Assembly: GCA_003648395.1 (NCBI GenBank)
Contig: QMPB01000308.1
Span: forward strand, 1-6,059
Direction: 5' to 3'
Source: Bacteroidota bacterium
GTDB taxonomy: Bacteria; Bacteroidota; Bacteroidia; Bacteroidales; UBA1556
Length of the DNA: 6,059 bases
In this document: positions 1 through 5,976 of the stretch, in pieces
Layout of the letters: each line of letters starts with the position of its first letter
Numbering within the stretch: the first letter of the stretch is position 1
Notes under the pieces: generated by a model
Told to the model about the DNA's origin: nothing
Database searches by the model: none
The model's input: the letters and a program-made list of their open reading frames with translations, nothing else
Program-made: the position numbers and the translations under genes

Positions 1-24
1 ATTCAATAAATTCATCTCTATCAT
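1..24 (-). CDS. Possible 5' end of a downstream gene (truncated; perhaps YajC)
   Basis: An ATG whose first base is position 24 reads MIEMNLLN leftwards to the window edge. A second in-frame ATG at position 15 would give MNLLN. It lies 16 bp beyond the lipoprotein stop codon on the same strand, a spacing typical of co-transcribed genes. From memory, DUF1573 genes of Bacteroidota often precede yajC (a small inner-membrane Sec accessory protein), whose products start with a short hydrophobic segment, so that is my best guess. Eight codons cannot prove a gene, and the open frame could be chance. Confidence 0.28.
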
Positions 25-40
25 TATTAGTTAATATACA

Positions 41-511
41 TTATAAATCGTCTGCCGAAATTACCATTGCTTTAATACTTAAAGTGGTAATATTAGGCTG
101 AGTATTCGCTACTACGGTTGCTGTTTTATGGTTAAAACCTTTTCGTCTATTACTATCAAATGTTAATTCTACAAAATCAGACTTCCCTGGCTTTATTGCT
201 ACTTTTGGGTAGCGTGAAACAGTACATCCACATGATGTTTTTACTTGGCTAATAATTAAATCTGACTGTCCTGTATTTGTAAACTTAAACTTATAAGCAA
301 CTTTAACACCATCAATAATTTTTCCAAAATCATGTTCAATAGACTTAAACTTAATCTTTGGTAATTTATCTAAATTAGTATTTCCATCGGCTGAAATAGG
401 ATTTTGAACCAAATCAGAAGACAAAGTCGTACTATCGCTATCTTGATTACACGATTGCAAAGCAAAAATACTCACAAACCCAATAAATACAAATAATACT
501 ATTCTAATCAT
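41..511 (-). CDS. DUF1573 domain lipoprotein
   Basis: This gene encodes a 156-residue envelope lipoprotein of unknown biochemical role. Residues 1-20 form a signal peptide with a hydrophobic core and end in a lipobox, L18-Q19-S20-C21, so C21 should be lipidated by signal peptidase II processing. A polar linker rich in Ser, Asp and Asn (about 22-50) follows. The DUF1573 domain occupies about 52-150: HDFGKI at 60-65, KFTNTG near 76-81, the signature SCGCT at 93-97, PK and PG turns near 102-109, and then beta-strand-like sequence. The domain resembles immunoglobulin-like (ASPM/MSP-type) folds, which suggests binding or scaffolding rather than catalysis. The two cysteines of CGC are conserved in the family. 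Acidic residues soon after C21 (D24, D26) vaguely resemble a Bacteroidota surface-export signal, but this is uncertain. The length is normal. A -7 promoter element lies just upstream. The ATG at 511 is preferred because the signal peptide begins there. Confidence 0.9.
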   Translation of the reverse strand: MIRIVLFVFIGFVSIFALQSCNQDSDSTTLSSDLVQNPISADGNTNLDKLPKIKFKSIEHDFGKIIDGVKVAYKFKFTNTGQSDLIISQVKTSCGCTVSRYPKVAIKPGKSDFVELTFDSNRRKGFNHKTATVVANTQPNITTLSIKAMVISADDL

Positions 512-530
512 AACTCTAATTATTATGCGG

Positions 531-538
531 CAAATATA
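531..538 (-). promoter_or_regulatory. Candidate -7 element for the DUF1573 gene
   Basis: Read on the minus strand this is TATATTTG, an exact fit to the Bacteroidota -7 consensus TAnnTTTG, followed by CCGC. It ends 19 nt before the start codon, so the predicted leader is only about a dozen nucleotides. The -33 partner is poor: the nearest upstream TTG is separated by only 13 bp, shorter than the usual 17-23 bp. The site is therefore plausible but incomplete. Confidence 0.5.
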
Positions 539-573
539 ATAATTTATGCATCAATTTTTAATGTGAATAATCT

Positions 574-627
574 TATAAAATATTAAAATGGTTATATTTA
601 ATAACAACCGTTCGGTAATATTTTATA
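574..627. repeat. Nested inverted repeat with 12-bp perfect arms
   Basis: The arms TATAAAATATTA (574-585) and TAATATTTTATA (616-627) are perfect reverse complements. The 30-bp interior holds GTTAT/ATAAC (591-595 and 601-605, 5-nt loop) and ACCG-TT-CGGT (607-616), which overlaps the right arm by one base. The folded shape would be a stem with one or two inner hairpins. The arms are almost pure A+T, so some of the symmetry may be chance. The role is unknown. Confidence 0.55.
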
Positions 628-659
628 GACACCTGTAAAACAGACAATTGAAATATATT

Positions 660-686
660 ACTGTAATTATATAATTATCTAACAGT
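660..686. promoter_or_regulatory. AT palindrome flanked by ACTGT/ACAGT, operator-like
   Basis: Positions 664-677 (TAATTATATAATTA) form a perfect 14-bp palindrome. ACTGT (660-664) and ACAGT (682-686) are complementary flanks, but they are placed asymmetrically around it. This is the general look of a dimeric regulator site, but such AT-only symmetry arises easily in sequence of this composition. Confidence 0.25.
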
Positions 687-690
687 CAGA

Positions 691-759
691 ACTTTGCGAC
701 TTAGTGACTTTACTTGCCTGAATCAGCAGACAGGCGAGAGGTAAAAGACTTAACGAAGT
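691..759. repeat. Imperfect inverted repeat, possible dispersed palindromic element
   Basis: The core stem is CTTGCCTG (713-720) against CAGGCGAG (731-738), 8 pairs including one G-U, with a 10-nt loop. After a 3-nt bulge (739-741) the pairing resumes with TTTA (709-712) against TAAA (742-745). The outer flanks ACTTTGCG/ACTTAGTG (691-706) and GACTTAACGAAGT (747-759) are also loosely complementary. The left arm is built of three 8-bp units each beginning ACTT (691, 699, 707). The element is visibly richer in G+C than its surroundings. It resembles short intergenic palindromic repeats scattered in Bacteroidota genomes, but only one copy is visible here. Confidence 0.55.
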
Positions 760-829
760 ATTGTAATAAAATAACAATTTGTTAACATTAAAATAATAAT
801 TCTATAATACCACTTCCACCACATAAAAC

Positions 830-837
830 TACTTTCG
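830..837 (+). promoter_or_regulatory. Weak candidate -7 element for the porin-like gene
   Basis: TACTTTCG matches TAnnTTTG at seven of eight positions and lies 30 nt before the ATG at 868, giving a leader of about 24 nt. No TTG occurs at the expected -33 distance, so the call is weak. The TTTG at 778-781 is too far upstream to pair with it. Confidence 0.28.
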
Positions 838-867
838 CATTCACAATTATATACCTAATATCTAAGC

Positions 868-1869
868 ATGTACACTAGATTCTTACCCTCATTATTATTA
901 ATGATAGCTTTAGCTATTTCAACTTTTTCTTATGGCCAAGAAAAGGAAACTCCAAAAGGAAAGATATTCGGATCCATTTATTTTGATGCATATACAGAAA
1001 TGAATAGTGGTTATAATAGATCTGGAATGGAGATAAAAAGAGCTTATTTTGGATATAAATATAAACTTGATAAAAATTTTACTGCATATATAAAACTTGA
1101 TATTGGTAGTCCTGAAGATTTAAGTTTAGAAAGCCATATTAAGAGGTATGCCTATTTTAAGAATGCTGGCATTAAATACACAAAAGATAAACTAACAGTT
1201 AACTTAGGAATTATTGATGTACTTATGTTTACTCATCAAGAAAAAATATGGGGACATCGTTATATTGCAAAATCTTATCTTGATGCCTATAAATTTGGAC
1301 CTAAAGCAGATATTGGAGTGAATGCTAATTATAAATTTAGTAAATATTTTAGTATGAATCTTGGCTTTTATAATGGAGAAGGGTATTCAAAACTTCAAAA
1401 TGATGACACTTACAGATTGGGCTTAGGACTAATTTCTCACCCTATAAAAAACACTACTGTAAAAGCATACTTAGATTATTCAAAGAAAGATATTGATAGA
1501 ATAGGAACGTTTTTCTTTGTAGGATATAAATTATCACATAAGCTTAGTTTAGGAGCAGAATACAATTACCAATTTAATAATAACTTTATTCCAGAACAAG
1601 ATTTATCAGGATACTCTGTATATGCTGATTATTATATTCTTCCAAAAGTCCAGATATTTGCTCGCTATGACAACTTAAATTCTAACACTACACAAAGTGG
1701 ACAAGATCCCTGGCACTACGCAAAAGATGGAGATAGATTAATTACAGGAATTCAGTACGACTTTCGTAAGAATCTTAAAGTTGCTATTGATTATCAAGGC
1801 TGGAATTCACATGATGCAAGCAAAGATTATATTCCTATTATAGTAATGAATTTGGTATTCAAATTTTAA
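868..1869 (+). CDS. Porin-like outer-membrane beta-barrel protein
   Basis: This gene encodes a 333-residue protein predicted to be an outer-membrane channel. Residues 1-23 are a typical signal peptide (R4, a hydrophobic core, then S-Y-G before Q24) with probable cleavage at 23/24. The mature part is a run of alternating amphipathic strands rich in Tyr, Phe, Lys and Asp, with repeated GYKY/YKF-type strand ends, and it finishes in LVFKF. A C-terminal Phe is the usual signal for insertion by the Bam complex. The composition and the stretch around residues 123-150 (QEKIWGHRYIAKS... YKFGPKADIG) recall Bacteroidota porins of the OprO/OprP-like superfamily. The substrate cannot be read from sequence, and phosphate should not be assumed. 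The ATG is the earliest possible start because an in-frame TAA lies at 856-858. No Shine-Dalgarno is seen. It has no same-strand partner gene, and its 3' end overlaps that of miaB. Confidence 0.78.
   Translation: MYTRFLPSLLLMIALAISTFSYGQEKETPKGKIFGSIYFDAYTEMNSGYNRSGMEIKRAYFGYKYKLDKNFTAYIKLDIGSPEDLSLESHIKRYAYFKNAGIKYTKDKLTVNLGIIDVLMFTHQEKIWGHRYIAKSYLDAYKFGPKADIGVNANYKFSKYFSMNLGFYNGEGYSKLQNDDTYRLGLGLISHPIKNTTVKAYLDYSKKDIDRIGTFFFVGYKLSHKLSLGAEYNYQFNNNFIPEQDLSGYSVYADYYILPKVQIFARYDNLNSNTTQSGQDPWHYAKDGDRLITGIQYDFRKNLKVAIDYQGWNSHDASKDYIPIIVMNLVFKF
1866..1869. other. Shared TTAA holding both convergent stop codons
   Basis: The plus-strand TAA of the porin-like gene occupies 1867-1869 and the minus-strand TAA of miaB occupies 1866-1868, so the self-complementary TTAA supplies both stops. 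No space remains for an intergenic terminator, and I see no strong hairpin plus T-run just inside either gene. The two transcripts therefore probably overlap as antisense to one another at their 3' ends. Confidence 0.9.
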
Positions 1870-3188
1870 ACAATTTCTCCCTTTAATGTTGCAGCAGTAC
1901 ATGATGTACATTTCACATTTACATAATCACCTAATTTACTATCTTTCTTATCGAAAACAATCACCTTATTTTGGTCATTTCTTCCTGCCATTTGCAAATT
2001 AGACCTTTTTGAAATATTATCTACCAAAACCCTAAATACTTTGTCAATATCCTGCAAATTACTGTTATAACCAAGCTCCTGCTGAAGCTTTATTATTTCT
2101 TGTAGCCTTCTTCCCTTTGTCTTTTCATCAATATCATCAGCCAATTTATTTGCAGCAAATGTATCAGGGCGTTCCGAATACTTAAACATAAAAGCATAAT
2201 CATAGCCAACATATTTCATTACAGAAAGTGTTTCTTTATGTTCATCCTCTGTTTCTCCACAAAAACCAGCAATTACATCAGTAGATAATCCACAGTTTGG
2301 AATTAATTCTTTAATCTTATCAATCCTATTTATATACCATTCTCTAGTATAGCTTCTTTTCATTCTTTTCAAGCAAGAACTACTTCCAGACTGAACAGGC
2401 AAATGAATTGAATTACATATATTAGGTGTAGTCGCTATAGTCTCTATCAGTTCATCAGAAATATCCTTAGGATGGGAAGTTGAAAAACGAATCCGTATTT
2501 CTGGAGACACATCTGCTACCATTTTTAATAAGGCTGCAAAGTTTATCTTTTCTCCATTCTCTTGCCAATCAAACGAGTTTACATTCTGCCCTAAAAGAGT
2601 AATTTCCTTATACCCTTTTACCAGTAAATCCTTAGCTTCTCTAATAATCGACTTAGGATCCCTACTACGCTCATGACCACGAGTATACGGAACAACGCAA
2701 TAAGCACAATAATTATCGCACCCACGCATAATGGAAATAAATGCTGAAATTCCATTCTTATCTAATCTAACAGGATTAATATCAGCATAAGTTTCCTCTA
2801 ATGATAATATTGTATTTGCTATTTGTCTCCCATCCTTTGTTTCCTCTATTAAGTTCGGGATATCTCTATAAGCATCTGGTCCAACAACAATATCAACAAA
2901 GTTTTCTTCTTTTAATATGGTTTCTTTCAATCGTTCAGCCATGCAGCCAAGCACCCCAATCTTTAAATCTGGCTTTATTTCTTTTAAATGTTTAAATTCC
3001 TGTATTCTGTTTCTTACACGACGTTCTGCATGGTCGCGTATAGAGCATGTATTCACAAAAATAACATCTGCCTCCTTAATCTCATCCGTAATACCATAAC
3101 CATCTTTCTCCAATATTGAAGCTACAACCTCACTATCTGAAAGATTCATCTGACATCCATAAGTCTCTATATATAATTTCTTTGTCAT
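1866..3188 (-). CDS. miaB: tRNA-2-methylthio-N6-dimethylallyladenosine synthase MiaB
   Basis: MiaB is a cytosolic radical-SAM methylthiotransferase that converts i6A37 to ms2i6A37 next to the anticodon of tRNAs reading UNN codons (EC 2.8.4.3). The 440-residue protein has the full three-domain layout. The N-terminal UPF0004/MTTase domain opens with IETYGCQMN and holds the auxiliary 4Fe-4S ligands C12, C48 and C82. The radical-SAM barrel has the CxxxCxxC motif at C157, C161 and C164 (RGCDNYCAYCVVPYTRG). The C-terminal TRAM domain covers roughly 376-440 (SKRS, GRNDQNK, LKGEIV). The YGCQMN opening and the VVPYTRGHERSR stretch favour MiaB over the related MtaB or RimO. The ATG at 3188 is the first possible start because an in-frame TAA lies four codons upstream. 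Its substrate is made by MiaA, which is not in this window. It is transcribed divergently from topA from its own promoter. Confidence 0.97.
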   Translation of the reverse strand: MTKKLYIETYGCQMNLSDSEVVASILEKDGYGITDEIKEADVIFVNTCSIRDHAERRVRNRIQEFKHLKEIKPDLKIGVLGCMAERLKETILKEENFVDIVVGPDAYRDIPNLIEETKDGRQIANTILSLEETYADINPVRLDKNGISAFISIMRGCDNYCAYCVVPYTRGHERSRDPKSIIREAKDLLVKGYKEITLLGQNVNSFDWQENGEKINFAALLKMVADVSPEIRIRFSTSHPKDISDELIETIATTPNICNSIHLPVQSGSSSCLKRMKRSYTREWYINRIDKIKELIPNCGLSTDVIAGFCGETEDEHKETLSVMKYVGYDYAFMFKYSERPDTFAANKLADDIDEKTKGRRLQEIIKLQQELGYNSNLQDIDKVFRVLVDNISKRSNLQMAGRNDQNKVIVFDKKDSKLGDYVNVKCTSCTAATLKGEIV

Positions 3189-3276
3189 TGCAATTATTTA
3201 AATTATAATTTCGTGATAATGAAGAATATTCTGGACTATTCTTTACCCTTTCACAAATCAAATTGTTTTGAGTCTG

Positions 3277-3306
3277 CAAAAATATATTAAAAAGCATCAT
3301 TATCAA
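3277..3306 (-). promoter_or_regulatory. Probable miaB promoter
   Basis: On the minus strand, TTG (3304-3306) is followed after 19 bp by TATTTTTG (3277-3284). This matches the Bacteroidota pattern TTG-N17-23-TAnnTTTG at every fixed base with optimal spacing. The expected transcription start is near 3270, giving a leader of roughly 80 nt before the ATG at 3188. Confidence 0.6.
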
Positions 3307-3355
3307 TAATAAGCCTATAATAGATATTAGTTTTACGAAATGATGTATCTAACTG

Positions 3356-3387
3356 ATTTTATGAATGATATACATTTTTCATAAAAT
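3356..3387. promoter_or_regulatory. Perfect 10-bp inverted repeat, possible operator
   Basis: ATTTTATGAA (3356-3365) and TTCATAAAAT (3378-3387) are perfect reverse complements separated by 12 bp. The arm-to-arm spacing is 22 bp, about two helical turns. The element ends 5 bp before the topA -33 box and lies about 50 bp beyond the miaB -33 box. No gene ends here, so a terminator role is unlikely. An operator or activator site for topA is the simplest reading. The regulator is unknown. Confidence 0.45.
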
Positions 3388-3392
3388 AAAAT

Positions 3393-3421
3393 TTTGATTG
3401 GTAATAAAATATATATCTTTG
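3393..3421 (+). promoter_or_regulatory. Probable topA promoter
   Basis: TTTG (3393-3396) is separated by 17 bp from TATCTTTG (3414-3421), fitting the Bacteroidota/Flavobacterium consensus TTTG or TTG, N17-23, TAnnTTTG. The bases GCCGC straddle the end of the -7 box, as they do at the candidate promoter of the DUF1573 gene. Transcription would begin near 3427. Confidence 0.65.
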
Positions 3422-3426
3422 CCGCG

Positions 3427-3568
3427 TTTTTTAAATCAAATAAAAACATTCTAAAACAAGCAATACTGGGAGAATAATAAGAGTAGAATTATTTCTAATT
3501 TTCCTCTCTCTAAATATTCTTTATTTTAGTATAATTACTTATTTTTCATAATAATTAATACATATATA
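3427..3568 (+). other. Predicted topA 5' leader
   Basis: If the promoter above is right, topA mRNA has an untranslated leader of about 140 nt. It contains a weak hairpin, AATAAT (3473-3478) against ATTATT (3488-3493), extendable by two pairs across a bulged T, and a CTAAA/TTTAG pair near 3510-3529. No Shine-Dalgarno precedes the ATG. No known riboswitch or leader-peptide pattern was recognised. Confidence 0.4.
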
Positions 3569-5968
3569 ATGGCTAAAAACCTTCTAATAGTAGAGTCACC
3601 TGCGAAAGCAAAAACCATAAACAATTACCTAGGAAAAGATTTTATTGTAAAATCTAGTTTTGGTCATATTCGAGACTTAGCAAAGAAAAATTTAGGAGTT
3701 GATACTGAAGGTGACTTTAGACCAATTTATGAAGTCTCTCCCGACAAAAAGAAAATTGTTGCAGAACTCAAGAAACTAACTAAGGAAGCAGAAACTGTAT
3801 GGCTAGCTTCAGATGAGGATCGTGAGGGAGAGGCTATTGCTTGGCACCTTGCAGAAACATTGAAATTAAATAAAAAAAATACAAAACGTATTGTATTCCA
3901 TGAGATTACTAAAACAGCTATTCTAAATGCTATCGAAAATCCTAGAGGTATTGATTACAACTTAGTTGACGCACAACAAGCAAGAAGAGTTTTAGATAGA
4001 CTGGTAGGTTTTGAATTATCTCCTCTTTTATGGAAAAAAGTAAAACCATCTCTTTCTGCTGGAAGAGTTCAATCTGTTTCTGTAAGACTAATTGTAGAAA
4101 GAGAACAAGAAATTAAAAATTTTGTTTCAGCATTCACTTATAAAATTACAGCTGAATTCATAAATAAAAATAGTGCAAGTATATTTGCTGAGCTATCTAC
4201 TAAATTTAAAACAAAAGAGGAAGCCCTATCTTTCTTAAAAGCTAGTAAAAATCACAACTTTAAAGTAACTAAAGTAGAAAAGAAACCTACAAAACGCAAG
4301 CCTGCACCACCATTTATTACTTCATCATTGCAACAAGAGGCTAATAGAAAAATGGGGTATTCTGTTTCCAAAACAATGATGCTAGCCCAACAATTATACG
4401 AATCGGGTCATATTACATATATGAGAACTGACTCAACAAATCTATCAAACCTAGCCCTTAAGATGGCCAAGGATACAATTATTGATTTGTACGGTGAAAA
4501 TTATTCTCAAACTCGTAAATTTACAACAAAAGCAAAAGGAGCTCAAGAAGCTCACGAGGCTATTCGTCCTACAAATATGTCAGTTAAATTTGCAGGTAAA
4601 GATGCCCAGCAAAAAAAGATTTATGATTTAATTTTAAAGAGAACTCTCGCTTCTCAAATGGCTGAAGCTAAATTGGAGAAAACTATTATTAATATTGATT
4701 CACCAAATACAAAATACAATTTTAGTGCACAAGGAGAAGTTATAGTTTTTGATGGTTTCTTGAAAGTATACCAAGTGTCTACTGATGATGACACAGAAAC
4801 TAAATCGGCTTCTAACTTGCCTCCAACAAAAGCAGGTGAGAATTTAGAATATAAAGATATTCTTGCCGTACAAAGATATTCAAAACAACCTCCAAGATAT
4901 TCTGAAGCTAGCCTAGTTAAGAAAATGGAAGACTTAGGTATTGGAAGACCTTCTACTTATGCCCCTACTATTTCTACTATAATGAATCGAGGTTATGTAG
5001 TAAAAGATGAAATAGAAGGCAAAAAAAGAAACTTTATTGAAATCAACCTTTCTAAAGATAGTATTAAAGAAACTACTAAAGTCGAAAATGCTGGAGCATC
5101 AAAGGGTAAACTTAGCCCAACTGACATAGGCACTCTTGTAAACGATTTTTTGATTAAATACTTTAGTGATATTATTGATTATAATTTTACGGCTCAAGTT
5201 GAAAAAGAATTTGACTCAATTGCAGAAGGAAAAACTGAATGGAATAAAACAATAAAAGATTTCTACTCTGGATTTCATGAGAAAGTAGTAGACACTACAG
5301 AGAATGCAGATAGATTTAGTGGCGAACGCTTACTGGGTGTTGACCCCAAAAGCGGTAAAAATGTTTATGCTAGAATTGGTAAATTCGGACCTATTGTTCA
5401 AATTGGCGAGGCTACTGACGAAGAAAAACCTCGTTTTGCGGGGCTTCAGAAAGGCATGTCCCTCAGCGAAATAACTTTTGAAGAGGCAATGGGACTATTT
5501 AAGTTTCCTCGTCAATTGGGTGAATTTGAAGATAAAGTAGTTACTGTAGCAATTGGTCGATTTGGCCCTTATGTTCGTCATAATAATAAGTTTTTCTCTT
5601 TGGGAAAAGAAGATAATCCAGGCTCTATTGACCTAGAAAGAGCTTTAGAATTAACTGCTGTCAAAAGACAAAAAGATATAGAAAATACTCTTAAAACTTT
5701 TGATGAAGATCCTGAACTCATTATTATGAATGGTAGATTTGGACCTTATATTTCTTTCCAAAAAAAGAATTATAAAATAGTTAAAGGTATAGATCCTCAG
5801 AGCCTTTCTTTAGCTGATTGTTTGGAAATAATTGAAAAATCTCCAAAGAAGAAAACTGCTACTAAAAAGAAGACAGCGATAAAAAAGAAAACTAAACCTA
5901 AAAAGAAGACAACAGCTAAGAAGAAAACTGCAACTACTAAAAAGACTAGTACAAAGAAAACTAAATAA
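3569..5968 (+). CDS. topA: DNA topoisomerase I (type IA)
   Basis: TopA relaxes negatively supercoiled DNA by cutting one strand through a 5'-phosphotyrosine link and passing the other. The 799-residue protein is complete. The Toprim domain (about 1-115) shows E9 in LLIVESPAKA and the metal-binding D82-E-D84-R-E86. The type IA core (about 130-570) includes SAGRVQSV (163-170), the catalytic Y284 in ITYMRTDST with R286 following, QEAHEAIRPT (326-335) and LGIGRPSTYAPT (456-467). Three C-terminal repeats centre on GKFGP (604-608) and GRFGPY (663-668 and 722-727), about 60 residues apart. A basic tail fills 757-799. The usual four-cysteine zinc fingers of E. coli TopA are absent; C751 is the only cysteine after the catalytic core. 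That is normal for Bacteroidota-type enzymes. It has its own promoter and leader, and the next gene follows after 8 bp. Confidence 0.98.
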   Translation: MAKNLLIVESPAKAKTINNYLGKDFIVKSSFGHIRDLAKKNLGVDTEGDFRPIYEVSPDKKKIVAELKKLTKEAETVWLASDEDREGEAIAWHLAETLKLNKKNTKRIVFHEITKTAILNAIENPRGIDYNLVDAQQARRVLDRLVGFELSPLLWKKVKPSLSAGRVQSVSVRLIVEREQEIKNFVSAFTYKITAEFINKNSASIFAELSTKFKTKEEALSFLKASKNHNFKVTKVEKKPTKRKPAPPFITSSLQQEANRKMGYSVSKTMMLAQQLYESGHITYMRTDSTNLSNLALKMAKDTIIDLYGENYSQTRKFTTKAKGAQEAHEAIRPTNMSVKFAGKDAQQKKIYDLILKRTLASQMAEAKLEKTIINIDSPNTKYNFSAQGEVIVFDGFLKVYQVSTDDDTETKSASNLPPTKAGENLEYKDILAVQRYSKQPPRYSEASLVKKMEDLGIGRPSTYAPTISTIMNRGYVVKDEIEGKKRNFIEINLSKDSIKETTKVENAGASKGKLSPTDIGTLVNDFLIKYFSDIIDYNFTAQVEKEFDSIAEGKTEWNKTIKDFYSGFHEKVVDTTENADRFSGERLLGVDPKSGKNVYARIGKFGPIVQIGEATDEEKPRFAGLQKGMSLSEITFEEAMGLFKFPRQLGEFEDKVVTVAIGRFGPYVRHNNKFFSLGKEDNPGSIDLERALELTAVKRQKDIENTLKTFDEDPELIIMNGRFGPYISFQKKNYKIVKGIDPQSLSLADCLEIIEKSPKKKTATKKKTAIKKKTKPKKKTTAKKKTATTKKTSTKKTK
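5846..5965 (+). repeat. Lysine-rich periodic tail of TopA
   Basis: Codons 760-799 encode a tail with 21 lysines in 40 residues; the rest are Thr, Ala, Ser, Pro and Ile. KKK recurs at residues 760, 766, 772, 778 and 784, an exact six-residue (18-bp) period. It then loosens to KK at 791 and 796. The DNA is a degenerate purine-rich tandem repeat. The tail probably binds DNA or RNA non-specifically, as known for lysine-rich TopA tails in other bacteria. Copy number may vary between strains by slippage. Confidence 0.85.
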
Positions 5969-5976
5969 TAATAAAT

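Larger units (their letters stand above)
512..867. other. Divergent intergenic region, no gene
   Basis: No convincing coding sequence is present in these 356 bp between the starts of the lipoprotein and porin-like genes. The region is very AT-rich except for about 686-745. It contains a nested inverted repeat (574-627), an AT palindrome with flanking ACTGT/ACAGT (660-686), an imperfect inverted repeat (691-759), and two small overlapping palindromes at 773-787 (AACAATTTGTT and TGTTAACA). Because both genes are transcribed away from it, none of these can be a terminator for the flanking genes. Regulatory or repeat-element roles are more likely. Confidence 0.75.
3189..3568. other. Divergent miaB/topA control region, no gene
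   Basis: I see no coding sequence in these 380 AT-rich bases. They hold the miaB promoter (3277-3306), the topA promoter (3393-3421), an inverted repeat between them (3356-3387), and the predicted leaders of about 80 nt (miaB) and 140 nt (topA). Confidence 0.8.

Noticed and set aside
574..627. Reading the inverted repeat as a transcription terminator
   Set aside because: Both neighbouring genes start beside this region and point away from it, so no transcript of theirs needs to end here.
691..759. CRISPR-like repeats
   Set aside because: The 8-bp units are imperfect and adjacent, with no spacers and no cas genes nearby.
868..1869. Assigning the porin specifically to phosphate uptake
   Set aside because: Resemblance to the OprO/OprP-like superfamily does not define the substrate, and no phosphate-related neighbour is present.
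2801..2995. 64-codon plus-strand open frame inside miaB
   Set aside because: It lies antisense to the conserved N-terminal and central parts of miaB, has no family resemblance and no promoter, and is explained as a shadow of that gene.
2917..3099. 60-codon plus-strand open frame inside miaB
   Set aside because: It is antisense to the MTTase domain coding region, overlaps another shadow frame, and has no independent support.
3427..3568. Riboswitch or attenuator in the topA leader
   Set aside because: Only short AU hairpins are visible, with no recognisable aptamer core, leader peptide or terminator followed by a U-tract.
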